DNA of 64,000 bases from an uncultured Gammaproteobacteria bacterium (GCA_951812785.1 OX638335.1:199630-263629), one strand, 5' to 3'; counted from the stretch's first letter, positions 7,958-17,274 are shown. Numbers and translations are program-made. Notes: a model not told the origin generated them from the letters alone.

Positions 7958-8530
7958 ATGAGCACACGAGACAGAATAATTAAATCAGCTGTTAACTTGT
8001 TTATGCAACAGGGTGTGGCAAAGACGACCACTAAGCAAATTGCCGCCTCAGCAGCTGTGGCAGAGGGCTCTATATATCGTTACTTCCCAAGTAAAGATGG
8101 ACTCGCTTGGCAAGTGTTTAAAGAGTATCACCAGCATATAGCTGTTCAGCTGCAACAATCTGTTTCACAAGATATTAATCTCGAAGAAAAAATTCATTCA
8201 CTGGTTAGCTGCTTTTTAAAAATGGCAGACGAAGACTGGTTAATGTTTAGCTACTACTTAACGTCGCAACATACTCATATGAAAAGTGTGACTGAAGATA
8301 TGTTGACACCATATCAAGTGCTAACTGAGGTGGTTGAGCAAGGTATAAGTACAGGAGGGATAAAAAATATTGAGGCAAATGTGATAACAGCAATGGTAAT
8401 GGGTGCTGTGCATCAAATTGTAATTAATAAGATCTATTCAAGAATTAAGGGTGATCTATATGTGCACCGTAAATTGATATCAAAAACGATAGCGGCCATG
8501 GTTAGAATTGAGGCTTGCCATTATGAATGA
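7958..8530 (+). CDS. TetR/AcrR family transcriptional regulator
   Basis: A 190-residue regulator. The N-terminal HTH is classic: STRDRIIKSAVNLFMQQG, TTTKQIAASAAVAEGSIYRY and FPSKDGLAWQVFKEY. The C-terminal all-helical ligand domain is divergent. I choose the ATG at 7958 over a TTG two codons earlier. Its last bases overlap the start of the aas-like gene by 8 bases, so both are co-translated. With the palindrome upstream it is likely autoregulated. A fatty-acyl effector is a reasonable guess from the neighbour, not shown. Confidence 0.9.
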   Translation: MSTRDRIIKSAVNLFMQQGVAKTTTKQIAASAAVAEGSIYRYFPSKDGLAWQVFKEYHQHIAVQLQQSVSQDINLEEKIHSLVSCFLKMADEDWLMFSYYLTSQHTHMKSVTEDMLTPYQVLTEVVEQGISTGGIKNIEANVITAMVMGAVHQIVINKIYSRIKGDLYVHRKLISKTIAAMVRIEACHYE

Positions 8531-11500
8531 ATTATTTGGTTTATTCGCAAGTAGGAGATTTTCGCCGCTATTTATAGTGCAGTTCTTGGGGGCATTCAGT
8601 GACAATATATTTAAGTCAGCACTACTAATTTTAATCACATATAAATTCTCTGAGAGTGTTGGTGTTGAAGCTTCAATTCTTAATATGCTTGCTGCCGGAA
8701 TATTTATATTGCCTTTTTTCTTATTCTCAGCATTTGGAGGGTTGCTAGCAGATAAATATAGAAAACATATATTAATACGCTATATCAAGGCGTTTGAATT
8801 GCTTATCTTATTAGTAGCATCGTGCGCATTAATATATGAACAAGTTTGGCTGTTGTTTGCATGTTTATGTATGACGGGTTTGCAGTCTGCATTGTTTGGG
8901 CCTGCAAAATACGGAATACTGCCTGAGCTTCTTAAAGAAAATGAATTGCTGTCGGGTAATGCATTGGTTGAGGCGGGGACATTTTTATCGATTTTGCTGG
9001 GTACCATAGTTGGCGGCTTGCTTATACTTGGTGAATATGGAGCAATTACTATATCAGTAGTGCTTTTGTTGTGTTCGGCAATAGGCTGGCTGGTTAGTTT
9101 TCTTGTTCCTAGTATACCAAGTGCAAATCCTACATTGTCTTTGGGTGCTAATATTTTTAAGCAAACATTTGAGGTTTATTCATTAGGCTTAAAGCATTGG
9201 GAAATAAGGCGCGTAATTTTCGCTATATCCTGGTTCTGGTTCTTGGGCTATGTGATTCAGTCTCAACTTAATCCATTAACAGCAACTGTATTGCTTGCTG
9301 ACGAACAGGTCGCTGTTTTGATGTTGGTTATGTTTACCATTGGCATTGGTGTCGGTTCGCTGTTATGCAGCTTGATAATGGCGGGAGAAATAAGTGCCAG
9401 GCTTGTACCATTTGCAGGTATTGCGATGTCGTTGTTTAGCTTTGATTTGTATATGTCGCTAAATAAAATTACGCAAAATTCTGGGGCAAGCGAGCTTTAT
9501 ACGGTATCTACTTTTCTAGTAAATAAGCAGCATTGGCGAATTTTGTTAGATATGCTTTTGTTGTCTGTAGCGGCCGGTTTTTATATTGTGCCTTTATATA
9601 CTTTGTTGCAAAAGCGAGTTGAAGATAAGTTGCGCTCACGAACCATCGCAGCAAATAACATTTCCAACGCGTTATTTATGGTACTGGCGTCAATCTTAGT
9701 GATAGCAGCATTGAGTACTCGTTTTGAGATAGCAGATTTATTTTGGATGTTAGCCGTTATTAATTTAATCGTATCGATATATATTATGAAAATAATACCT
9801 AAACAGTCATTAAAAACGCTAGGCAAAATTTTATTTAAACTCCTATATAGAGTGGAGCTGAAAGGACTAGATAATTATCCAAAAGATAATACTCCGTATG
9901 TGATTATTGCTAATCACACATCCTTTCTGGATGGGCCGCTATTGATGAGCTACATGCCTGAGCTTCCTGTATTTGCCATCAATACCGATGTGAATAAAAA
10001 ATGGTGGGCAAAAATATTTACACAGTTCTTCGAAATGTATCCGCTGGACCCTACTCAGCCAATGGCAGTCAAGGGGTTGGTTAGAATGCTTAAAAATGGC
10101 AGGAAGGTAGTTATTTTTCCAGAAGGAAGAATTACCAATAACGGTAGCTTAATGAAGATCTATGAAGGGCCTGGAAAAATTGCAGAATTAGGAGGAGCAA
10201 AGTTAATTCCAGTGCGTATTGATGGAGCTCAATATGCTAAGTTTGGGCGCTTGGAGGGCTTGGTTAAAATAAAGCTATTTCCAAAAATCACTATAACAAT
10301 TTGCCCGCCTGTAGCTATTGATATACCTAAAGAAGTGCGCGCTGGGGCAAGGAAATTGGCCTTGCGAAGAAAAATTTACGATGTCATGACAAGCATGATG
10401 TATAGAACGACTAATACAGATGAAACGCTTTATAACGCTTTAGCTAAGTCACTTGATAGATATGGTGCTGATTATGAAGTGCTTGAAGATATGGAGCGAA
10501 AACCAATTACGCTAGGGAAGGTCTTGCTGGGGAGCGTAGTGCTTGGTCGTATTTTATTTAAACATGTATCCAAAGGAGAGCACGTGGGAATGTTGCTGCC
10601 GAATGCAATTGCTACTGGCGTAACATTTTATGCGTTGCAAAGATTAGGTGCGATTCCTGCCATGCTAAATTTCACCGTAGGAAAGGAAAGCATAACGTCG
10701 GCTTTAGACACAGCTAAGATTGAAACAGTGATTACTTCGCGTAAGTTTGTCGAGCTAGGACAGCTTGAAGAGCTAGAGAGGGTATTAAAAGAAAAGGTCA
10801 ATATCGTTGATCTTGAAGACGTTAAGCAGGACATCAGTCTGCTAGATAAGTTGCTGGGGATGTTTGTGGCTAAAACTCGAATAGGATTGTATAAGTATCA
10901 ATCTAAATCAATAAATCCTGCGGTTATATTGTTTACATCTGGGTCTGAAGGTTTGCCGAAAGGTGTAGTGCTGAGTCATAAAAATTTATTGTCGAATCAA
11001 GCACAGGTGAAATCATGTCTAGATTTTTCATCGAAAGATCAATTTTTTAATGCATTGCCAGTATTCCACTCGTTTGGTTTGGGAGTTGGTCTAGTGTTGC
11101 CAATATCAAGCGGGATAAAGACCTTTCTTTATCCGTCGCCGCTACATTATAAAATTATTCCAGAACTTATTTATGACACTAAGTCTACTGTGGTGTTTGG
11201 CACTGACACCTTCTTAAATGGCTATGCTGTCCACGGTGATCCTGAGGATTTTCAATTTACACGCTACGTGATTGCCGGCGCTGAGAAACTTAAGACAGCA
11301 ACAAGAGAAATTTGGATGAAAAAATTTGGAGTGAGAATTTTTGAAGGATATGGAGTAACTGAAACATCTCCAGCGTTGAGTATTAATAACTATAGTTATT
11401 GTAAGCTTGGTACGGTAGGAAGAATGTTTCCTGGTATTGAATGTAAATTAGAGCCAATTCCTGGGATTGCAAAGGGAGGTCGGCTATGGGTGAGAGGCAA

Positions 11501-11948
11501 TAATATTATGTTGGGATATTTGCGAGCTGAAAATTCTGGCGTGTTGGAGGCTGTTGTCGATGGTTGGCATGATACTGGAGATATAGTTGATATTGATAAT
11601 GAGGGCTTCATTAGTATATTGGGGCGGGCAAAGCGTTTTGCTAAAATTGGAGGTGAAATGGTATCTCTTACTCAAGTAGAAGGATGGTTAGCAACACTAT
11701 GGCCCGAACAGTTGCATTGTGTATGTGCGGTCGCTGATGAGCGCAAGGGTGAGAAATTGATCTTAGTTACTACTCGTCAAGATGCCGACAGGAAAACTAT
11801 TCAGCAACATATTGTTTCTGTTGGCGGCGCAGAAATTATGGCACCTAGAGAAATTTTATATGTAAAACAAATTCCAGTTTTGGGAACAGGTAAATTAGAT
11901 TATCCTGTAATACAAAAATTGGCTGATGAGAGGAATTTAGCACATTGA
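8523..11948 (+). CDS. aas: Fused lysophospholipid transporter / acyltransferase / acyl-ACP synthetase (LplT-Aas)
   Basis: A 1141-residue three-part protein. Residues 1-430 are an MFS transporter (LplT-like, starting FIVQFLGAFSDNIFKSAL). Residues 440-640 are a PlsC acyltransferase with NHTSFLD near 463 and FPEGR. The rest is an AMP-forming ligase with FTSGSEGLPKG near 802, YGVTETSP and HDTGD near 1015. Together these flip lysophospholipids inward and re-acylate them at the inner membrane. In E. coli lplT and aas are separate genes; the fusion occurs in other proteobacteria. The ATG at 8523 overlaps the tetR end, giving coupling. All catalytic motifs are present, so it should be active. Confidence 0.93.
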   Translation: MNELFGLFASRRFSPLFIVQFLGAFSDNIFKSALLILITYKFSESVGVEASILNMLAAGIFILPFFLFSAFGGLLADKYRKHILIRYIKAFELLILLVASCALIYEQVWLLFACLCMTGLQSALFGPAKYGILPELLKENELLSGNALVEAGTFLSILLGTIVGGLLILGEYGAITISVVLLLCSAIGWLVSFLVPSIPSANPTLSLGANIFKQTFEVYSLGLKHWEIRRVIFAISWFWFLGYVIQSQLNPLTATVLLADEQVAVLMLVMFTIGIGVGSLLCSLIMAGEISARLVPFAGIAMSLFSFDLYMSLNKITQNSGASELYTVSTFLVNKQHWRILLDMLLLSVAAGFYIVPLYTLLQKRVEDKLRSRTIAANNISNALFMVLASILVIAALSTRFEIADLFWMLAVINLIVSIYIMKIIPKQSLKTLGKILFKLLYRVELKGLDNYPKDNTPYVIIANHTSFLDGPLLMSYMPELPVFAINTDVNKKWWAKIFTQFFEMYPLDPTQPMAVKGLVRMLKNGRKVVIFPEGRITNNGSLMKIYEGPGKIAELGGAKLIPVRIDGAQYAKFGRLEGLVKIKLFPKITITICPPVAIDIPKEVRAGARKLALRRKIYDVMTSMMYRTTNTDETLYNALAKSLDRYGADYEVLEDMERKPITLGKVLLGSVVLGRILFKHVSKGEHVGMLLPNAIATGVTFYALQRLGAIPAMLNFTVGKESITSALDTAKIETVITSRKFVELGQLEELERVLKEKVNIVDLEDVKQDISLLDKLLGMFVAKTRIGLYKYQSKSINPAVILFTSGSEGLPKGVVLSHKNLLSNQAQVKSCLDFSSKDQFFNALPVFHSFGLGVGLVLPISSGIKTFLYPSPLHYKIIPELIYDTKSTVVFGTDTFLNGYAVHGDPEDFQFTRYVIAGAEKLKTATREIWMKKFGVRIFEGYGVTETSPALSINNYSYCKLGTVGRMFPGIECKLEPIPGIAKGGRLWVRGNNIMLGYLRAENSGVLEAVVDGWHDTGDIVDIDNEGFISILGRAKRFAKIGGEMVSLTQVEGWLATLWPEQLHCVCAVADERKGEKLILVTTRQDADRKTIQQHIVSVGGAEIMAPREILYVKQIPVLGTGKLDYPVIQKLADERNLAH

Positions 11949-11987
11949 TAGTGTTAGTGTAACGAACTCGAATCTATAGGTGCTTTT

Positions 11988-12400
11988 ATGAAGAACAAAT
12001 TATTAATGCTGCTGGCCTTGGTAATGTCAGTATCAATTTTAGCTGGATGTAATGCTAATGCTACAAAAGATGCGGAAATGTTAAGGTCTAAAGCTAAGGC
12101 TTATGGCAAGCTGATTCGCTGGAAAGCTTATGATGATGCTAGTAGCTATATCAAGCTACGTGATGGGGGAGTGTGCAAGTGAACGCTGAGCTGCTTGATG
12201 AAATAAGAGTCACTAAGTATGAGATTACCTCAATGGTGATGAATGAGAAGCGAGATGAAGCTAGTGTTATTGCTGAAATTGCTTACTACCACGAGAGAGT
12301 AAATAACGTGCATGATATTAGAGATAAGCAAATTTGGTGGAAAGAACAAAGTTCGGGTGTTTGGTATCTGGATGGACAGTTACCGCCATTTTCTAGGTGA
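11988..12400 (+). pseudogene. Conserved small lipoprotein, frameshifted
   Basis: Frame one has a lipoprotein signal (MKNKLLMLLALVMSVSILAGC, lipobox LAGC with Cys21), then KAYGKLIRWKAYDDASSYI, and stops soon after RDGG. Frame two continues SVQVNAELLDEIRVTKYEI to a C-terminus with WWKEQSSGVWYLDGQLPPF. The lesion is a run of five Gs (12165-12169); six Gs would restore a protein of about 137 residues. The pattern recalls a family of uncharacterised Pseudomonas lipoproteins, compared from memory. The function is unknown. It could be a real slippage mutation or a base-calling error. Confidence 0.7.
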
Positions 12401-13235
12401 TAGAGTGTTTCCATCTTTTGTGTGTCCATAGCCATGAGGGTGGGTTATTTGAAATCAGTTCTTCTACGCTGTTAGCATATTTTTCAGTAAGTACATTTGA
12501 GTCTAAACTTTTTGGATTAAGAGTTAACCTTAATGCGCTGGCTTGATAATGGCCCCTGGAAGTTTTCTTTATCGCTATAAAAAATGTAGGGAAGCCAGCT
12601 AACTTTATTATCTTTTCACTGCCCAAGAAAAATCGTGTTGACTGATTTAGAAATTCTATATCAAGAGATTGGTCTCTTGATCGAGGCTCTAGGTCTGCAA
12701 GCATAGCGATTGATCTTTCAGCATTTTTTCTTAATATTACGTCTTTAGCAAGCTTCTTATATGGTATGGGAGTGCTTTGATGCCTTGAACGCATGGAAAA
12801 AATAAATCTATCCAGGCTCTTAGAGTGGATTGGCTTATAAACAGGATCTATCACGAAGTTATATTTCAAGTGAATTGCAAACGATATCCATTCTACTGGT
12901 GCTGTATGGGCGGTTAATATGAATACGGATTTACCATCTTGCACTAGATACTGAATCTCTTCAAAACCTATTAATGTTACTCTGGATTTTATTTCAGAGT
13001 CTGAGATAGTTTTAGCTTTAATTGTTTCTAGAAGTGTGTCGGTCATATGCCGATATGCAGATTTCTGGATGTACCCAATTTGCTGCTCTGTTTTTTCTGG
13101 AAATGAGTTGCGGATGTTTTGGTAGCTGATACTTCGCCTATATCGGATAATGTGGAATAAAATAAATGATGATATTCTCGATAAAAAATATAGTGCGCCG
13201 AGGGGAAGCTTTGAGAGTGCTCTATATAGAATCAT
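12393..13235 (-). CDS. LpxL/HtrB-type lipid A lauroyl acyltransferase
   Basis: I place the start at ATG 13235 (MILYRALSKLPLGALYF), which follows the cysQ stop by 7 bases; longer readings overlap cysQ. The 280-residue product has an N-terminal hydrophobic anchor, RRSISYQNIRNSFPEK (the usual NL..FPE pattern), and the HxxxxE catalytic motif in AHTAPVEW. It lacks the usual strong basic patch after the active site, so it is a divergent member. Such enzymes add a secondary acyl chain to lipid A at the inner membrane. Its 3' end overlaps the convergent lipoprotein gene by 8 bases. Confidence 0.8.
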   Translation of the reverse strand: MILYRALSKLPLGALYFLSRISSFILFHIIRYRRSISYQNIRNSFPEKTEQQIGYIQKSAYRHMTDTLLETIKAKTISDSEIKSRVTLIGFEEIQYLVQDGKSVFILTAHTAPVEWISFAIHLKYNFVIDPVYKPIHSKSLDRFIFSMRSRHQSTPIPYKKLAKDVILRKNAERSIAMLADLEPRSRDQSLDIEFLNQSTRFFLGSEKIIKLAGFPTFFIAIKKTSRGHYQASALRLTLNPKSLDSNVLTEKYANSVEELISNNPPSWLWTHKRWKHSIT

Positions 13236-13242
13236 ATAATAT

Positions 13243-14052
13243 TTATACCGTGATATGACTTTTCCAGTCGGCGTTGCTGTTTGCAAATGCAAGAAATGAT
13301 GGGTTCAGCAAAGATTCCTTGTTGTAGGTTAGAGCATGCATATCTAGGTCTGTCAGATGGCCACCCGCTTGTTCGATAATGCACTGTGAGGCAGCTGTAT
13401 CCCATTCCCAGGTGGGGCCAAATCTTGGGTAGATATCTGCACTACCATCAGCCACAAGGCAAGACTTGATGGAGCTGCCTCTTGCAAGTAGTTCGTGTTC
13501 TCCTACATTAGATAAGAATTTCTGCATCAATTTACTAGGATGAGAGCGGCTGCCGCAGATGCGAGGTTTCAAATTCGTTCTAGGCACGACATTAATAACG
13601 ATCGGTGTGTTTTCTTGATCGCGTCGGTGGGCATGGTCTCCAGCTGTCGCGTAATAAAGCTGATCTCTAATAGGTAAATAAATGGAGCCAAGTACAGATT
13701 GATTGTGATGAATTAATGCGATGTTCACCGTAAAGTCAGGTCTATTTTTAATAAATTCTCTAGTGCCGTCAAGAGGGTCAATCAGCCAGAAAGTATCCCA
13801 GTGCTTGCGTATCTCAAAACTTGTACTATCAGACTCTTCGGATATGCGCGGAACATCTGGTGCGAGAATACTTAATTGTTGTTCAATAAACTCATTTGCG
13901 GCTAAGTCTGCTGTGGTTACTGGAGACTTGTCATTCTTAATATCCACGTCGTAGGGTGTTGTGTGGAAGTATTTACGAATAATGCTTCCTGATGTACGTG
14001 CCACTTCGTTGATTTCCTGGAGTAGATTTTTTAGCTCATTATTAGCAAACAT
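13243..14052 (-). CDS. cysQ: 3'(2'),5'-bisphosphate nucleotidase CysQ
   Basis: A 269-residue inositol-monophosphatase-fold enzyme with the metal motifs EESD, WLIDPLDGTREFI and GPTWEWDTAASQCI. It hydrolyses 3'-phosphoadenosine 5'-phosphate left over from sulfate assimilation and carrier-protein charging. The start MFANNELKNLLQEI fits the family. In Pseudomonas and relatives cysQ-nudE-yrfG is a common cluster. Here yrfG lies divergently just 61 bases away and nudE is absent between them, suggesting local gene loss. Confidence 0.93.
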   Translation of the reverse strand: MFANNELKNLLQEINEVARTSGSIIRKYFHTTPYDVDIKNDKSPVTTADLAANEFIEQQLSILAPDVPRISEESDSTSFEIRKHWDTFWLIDPLDGTREFIKNRPDFTVNIALIHHNQSVLGSIYLPIRDQLYYATAGDHAHRRDQENTPIVINVVPRTNLKPRICGSRSHPSKLMQKFLSNVGEHELLARGSSIKSCLVADGSADIYPRFGPTWEWDTAASQCIIEQAGGHLTDLDMHALTYNKESLLNPSFLAFANSNADWKSHITV

Positions 14053-14113
14053 TGCTACACTTTAATATCAGTTATAGATTTGTTGTAAGTTAATTAATAA
14101 TAAGTAAAACGTG

Positions 14114-14794
14114 ATGAATAATAGTCGCTCTTTAGATTGGGCTCAAATTAAAACGGTGTTCCTAGATATGGATGGAACGCTGATGGACCTAGCATTCGAT
14201 AATTATTTTTGGCACGAGTACGTACCTCTAATATACAGTAAAAATAAAGGTATTGATGATGTAGAGGCAAAACAACTTTTGCTCGGCATGTATCAGCGCC
14301 AGCGAGGAAATCTAACTTGGTATTGTACGGATTACTGGTCAAGTCAATTAGACCTGGGCATTAAACAGTTAAAGCAACAAGTCGCTACTAAAGTGAGCCT
14401 ATTTCCATTGGTGAATGAATTTCTTACTTGGCTACAAGATAACGGCAAAAGATCAGTGTTATTGACCAATGCACACATGGATAGTGTTGATATCAAAATG
14501 GAGCAAACTGGTATACGTGCTAAGTTCGATCGAATTATTACATCACATAGTTATGGTTATGCAAAAGAACAGGATGAATTTTGGCCGTTGTTAGCCGATG
14601 ATGAAATTTATCAGTGTGAGGCAACTTTGCTGATCGATGATAATGTGTCTGTTTTACAAGCTGCAGATAGGCACGGGATTAAACATTTGCGAAGTGTGTT
14701 GAGGCCAGATACTACTTTGCCGATTCAGGAGACGCAGGGATATCTAGGAATTAATAACTTCCATGATATTGTTGATGGGCTAATAGAGTTTTAA
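14114..14794 (+). CDS. yrfG: HAD-family GMP/IMP nucleotidase YrfG
   Basis: A 226-residue HAD hydrolase. Motif I is VFLDMDGTLMD, and motif II is SVLLTNAH. A Lys lies in the YGYAKEQDEFW region and motif IV is LLIDDN. The segment LAFDNYFWHEYVP after motif I is typical of YrfG, which dephosphorylates GMP and IMP. I choose ATG 14114; a GTG lies one codon earlier. It is divergent from cysQ. The length is normal for the family. Confidence 0.88.
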   Translation: MNNSRSLDWAQIKTVFLDMDGTLMDLAFDNYFWHEYVPLIYSKNKGIDDVEAKQLLLGMYQRQRGNLTWYCTDYWSSQLDLGIKQLKQQVATKVSLFPLVNEFLTWLQDNGKRSVLLTNAHMDSVDIKMEQTGIRAKFDRIITSHSYGYAKEQDEFWPLLADDEIYQCEATLLIDDNVSVLQAADRHGIKHLRSVLRPDTTLPIQETQGYLGINNFHDIVDGLIEF

Positions 14795-14816
14795 GTTCTT
14801 GTTAGAGAATAATCAA

Positions 14817-15233
14817 TTAGCCTCGTTTCCAATGCTTAAATTTTTTCTTGCAGTATTTGAGTAATTCGTCGTAATTACGGAAATATAATTCAAAGCCCTC
14901 TTCTGAAGGCGAGTCAAACTCACAATAGTCATTGGTGTGATCGCGACATAGCTGTGGGCGCGCATCATAAATGCCACAACCACCGCCCGGTAGAATATGC
15001 GTACATTTACCAGTAATTAATAGACACCATCCCTCATCATCTCGATACACTTCAATATGATCGTGAGAAACCTGCCAAAGTAAATATTCGTATTCTTGTT
15101 TGCTTCTAGGAGTGTCAATTGGTTGAGTCACGTAAGTGCAGCAGATTGAATTAGTGCAGAAACCACATTTATTTTCAGGGGTAATCTTAATATTAGGGTC
15201 TAAGGTTACTTTAATATCGTCGAGTCTTAACAT
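14817..15233 (-). CDS. YkgJ-type Cys-cluster (putative zinc or iron-chelating) protein
   Basis: A 138-residue protein with many conserved Cys residues: CGFCTNSICCTYVTQP near the N-terminus, then GKCTHILPGGGCGIYDARP and QLCRDH. This is the CxxCxxxCC...C...C pattern of the YkgJ/UPF0153 family, thought to bind zinc or an iron-sulfur cluster, with unknown function. The start MLRLDDIKVTLD is reasonable. It is convergent with yrfG. Confidence 0.85.
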   Translation of the reverse strand: MLRLDDIKVTLDPNIKITPENKCGFCTNSICCTYVTQPIDTPRSKQEYEYLLWQVSHDHIEVYRDDEGWCLLITGKCTHILPGGGCGIYDARPQLCRDHTNDYCEFDSPSEEGFELYFRNYDELLKYCKKKFKHWKRG

Positions 15234-15311
15234 GGTGTGTTACATAAACAGAGTTAATCGAATAGTTGTTCATTAGGAACCAGATCGATCCCAAGCATAT
15301 GCGCAGTCAAG

Positions 15312-15659
15312 TTATAAGCGCACTAATAATAATCCTTTATCACTACTCAACATAGTATCAATTGGGGTATTATTTCTGAATCGTCTATGTGGGGTGTTTA
15401 ACCAACGAGAACCCATTTGTATATTGCGTGGGTAAGCAGTTCTCAGTGCGTCGGCGATCCCTGCAATGTGTTCAATACGTGTAATGGTTTCTTTACTCAT
15501 GGGGAATATGTCACCATTTCTGAATTTCTCTAAATGACGCGTACGTGTATTCTCAGGCAATGCTAATAACTGAATGATTTGTTTGCCTTCAAGTCCCCAA
15601 TCATCCACAAGCTGCATCGTCATTTGAGTGATAATGGTATTATCTGCATCAGTCTTCAT
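15312..15659 (-). CDS. MbcA/ParS/Xre antitoxin-like (DUF2384) protein
   Basis: A 115-residue protein. The N-terminal half resembles an Xre-type helical domain (LVDDWGLEGKQIIQLLALP). The C-terminal half has RIEHIAGIADALRTAYP and GSRWLNTPHRRFRNNTPID, which match the MbcA/ParS C-terminal module of RES-type toxin-antitoxin systems. No RES toxin gene is next to it; instead it follows 14 bases after a conserved gene of unknown function. It could be a solitary chromosomal regulator or an orphan antitoxin. The family call is by pattern from memory. Confidence 0.7.
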   Translation of the reverse strand: MKTDADNTIITQMTMQLVDDWGLEGKQIIQLLALPENTRTRHLEKFRNGDIFPMSKETITRIEHIAGIADALRTAYPRNIQMGSRWLNTPHRRFRNNTPIDTMLSSDKGLLLVRL

Positions 15660-15673
15660 GGATTCTAAAAAGG

Positions 15674-16021
15674 TTACTCTGACTTGGAAGGCTTACTAGG
15701 TTTGTTTAATGCATCAATAGAAATGACAGAAGATTGCTTGGGTTGATCTGTGTATCTAGGCCTTTCTTTTACTTCTAAACCTGATTGTTCGGCTAGTTCA
15801 TGTTCTCTAGCAGTGATAAGGCCAAAACACATGCGTATATCTTCTCGTGTACTATCACTTAGCACATGTTTCATGCCTGGGTTAGGAGTGGTTTCACGGA
15901 TGATGGAAGATAGCACTTTTCTCATTACTAATAGAGTGCGTTGTTCTTTGCCGGGTTTGTTGCCTGATTGCATGTGCTTAATTATATTGTATATTATGCT
16001 AATACTTAATGATTGAAGCAT
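15674..16021 (-). CDS. Conserved hypothetical protein upstream of the MbcA-like gene
   Basis: A 115-residue soluble protein I cannot assign. The likely conserved core is VMRKVLSSIIRETTPNPGMK, then REDIRMCFGLITAREHELAE; the tail is polar, with RPRYTDQP. The first 15 residues (MLQSLSISIIYNIIK) may be upstream of the true start; Met17 and Met32 are alternatives. No membrane segment or known catalytic motif is seen. It is co-directional with the MbcA-like gene, so the two may act together, but it does not look like a RES toxin. Similar proteins seem to exist in Pseudomonas, from memory. Confidence 0.6.
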   Translation of the reverse strand: MLQSLSISIIYNIIKHMQSGNKPGKEQRTLLVMRKVLSSIIRETTPNPGMKHVLSDSTREDIRMCFGLITAREHELAEQSGLEVKERPRYTDQPKQSSVISIDALNKPSKPSKSE

Positions 16022-16086
16022 ACCACGATCAATGTAATGCCGCTTGCCGCTGGCTGGTCGCTATATGCTTCCATTGAAACGACAAG

Positions 16087-16551
16087 ATGTTTAATAAATT
16101 AAATAAATGGTTGGAAACAACCTTAAATATTCGCCCCCAAGATGATAATGAACAGCACACTACTCAATTAGCTGCTGCTATTCTGCTTGTAGAAGTAAGT
16201 CGAGCTGACTTTGAAATATCCAGTGACGAGCAGCAAGTGATTGCCAATGTGCTGACAAAGCAATTCTCTTTGTCAGAGGACGAAGCTGGTAAAGTTTTGC
16301 AGTATGCATTGGATGAACATGATGGATATACATCTTCTCATGCGTTCATACGTCTGCTTAATGAAGAGTTAGATGCGAAATCCAAGCTGGGCTTGTTGAA
16401 AGGATTGTGGAGCGTTGCTTATGCTGATGGTGTGTTGGATAAATATGAGGAGTATCACGTCCGAAAAATTGCGGATTGGTTATATCTTTCTCACTCAGAC
16501 TTTATTCGAGTCAAGCACCAAGTGTTGGCTGAGCTAAATATTGAAGGATAA
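16087..16551 (+). CDS. TerB-like tellurite resistance domain protein
   Basis: A 154-residue all-helical protein with the TerB pattern: AAAILLVEVSRADFEISSDE, then LLKGLWSVAYADGVLDKYEE and YHVRKIADWLYLSHSDFI. Acidic residues at these positions form the TerB metal-binding site. Solitary TerB proteins are common in gammaproteobacteria, and their role (stress or membrane sensing) is unknown. The start MFNKLNKWLETTL is typical. Confidence 0.85.
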   Translation: MFNKLNKWLETTLNIRPQDDNEQHTTQLAAAILLVEVSRADFEISSDEQQVIANVLTKQFSLSEDEAGKVLQYALDEHDGYTSSHAFIRLLNEELDAKSKLGLLKGLWSVAYADGVLDKYEEYHVRKIADWLYLSHSDFIRVKHQVLAELNIEG

Positions 16552-16634
16552 AGGATTTTTTTGCTTAGCAAATACGTAAGCAGTGTAAAAAAGCTGCTTG
16601 CGGTATACGCTAAATAGGTTGAAAAAAGTGGTGG

Positions 16635-16946
16635 TTACACCATATCCTTTAAGCCTTTAAGAGGTAGTACTTTGACTCCCTTGCGAGCAGGTTTTGCCTT
16701 AAATACAGTCTCTTCTCCAGTGAATGGGTTGATGCCTTTACGAGCTTTTGTGGCAGGTTTCTTAACGACCTTAATCTTACATAGGCCAACCATGTTAAAT
16801 AAACCAGAGCCTCTAGGCCTTAATTCTTTAGAAATAAGACCATCTAATGCAACAAATACTGAAGCAACTTGTTTTCTAGTAAGCTCTGTTTCTTCTGCGA
16901 TAGAGTTTAAGATTTCAGACTTGGTGGGTGGTTTTTTAACGGCCAT
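16635..16946 (-). CDS. HU-family DNA-binding protein (MAVKK type)
   Basis: A 103-residue HU/IHF-fold protein. It begins MAVKKPPTKSEILNSIAE and contains KPATKARKGINPFTGEE in the DNA-clasping arm region, then VFKAKPARKGVKVLPLKGLK. This longer variant differs from HupA/HupB and is found next to many proteobacterial genomes' classical HU. It likely bends and compacts DNA. A short inverted repeat (TGCCAT...ATGGCA, 16993-17012) lies in its upstream region. The ribosome binding site is GAGGAACA just before the start. Confidence 0.9.
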   Translation of the reverse strand: MAVKKPPTKSEILNSIAEETELTRKQVASVFVALDGLISKELRPRGSGLFNMVGLCKIKVVKKPATKARKGINPFTGEETVFKAKPARKGVKVLPLKGLKDMV

Positions 16947-17274
16947 TCAATGTTCCTCTAAATGTGAATTTATTAAGTGCGTAAAGTTGGATTGCCATGA
17001 CGTTAAATGGCATCAATCGTAATTATCTCTTAACGACTAATTTTATACTTACTTATGCGTTGATGGATTGTACACAAGGAATTGAATAATGCCAATTTTA
17101 TCCTGCTATTTAAGTATTTCCTGAAATTGGTGATAAATTCAATAGAGTAAAAGATATTTTTTATACGAAACGTATAAGGGGAAAACGTAAAGAATATTTT
17201 AGAATATTGAGATACTTAACGTGTTCTATGAAGATATATGCAAGCCTGCTGATTTATTGGCTGTTAGATCTTGT
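16947..17274. other. Gap of about 330 bases with two small inverted repeats
   Basis: No gene is supported. It holds the promoter region of the leftward HU gene. TGCCAT-8-ATGGCA spans 16993-17012, 47 bases upstream of the HU start. TATACG-AAA-CGTATA spans 17162-17176. Either could be an operator, but neither matches a regulator I know. Confidence 0.35.

Noticed and set aside
15312-16021. Complete RES-MbcA toxin-antitoxin system
   Set aside because: Only the antitoxin-like half is recognisable; the partner lacks RES features.
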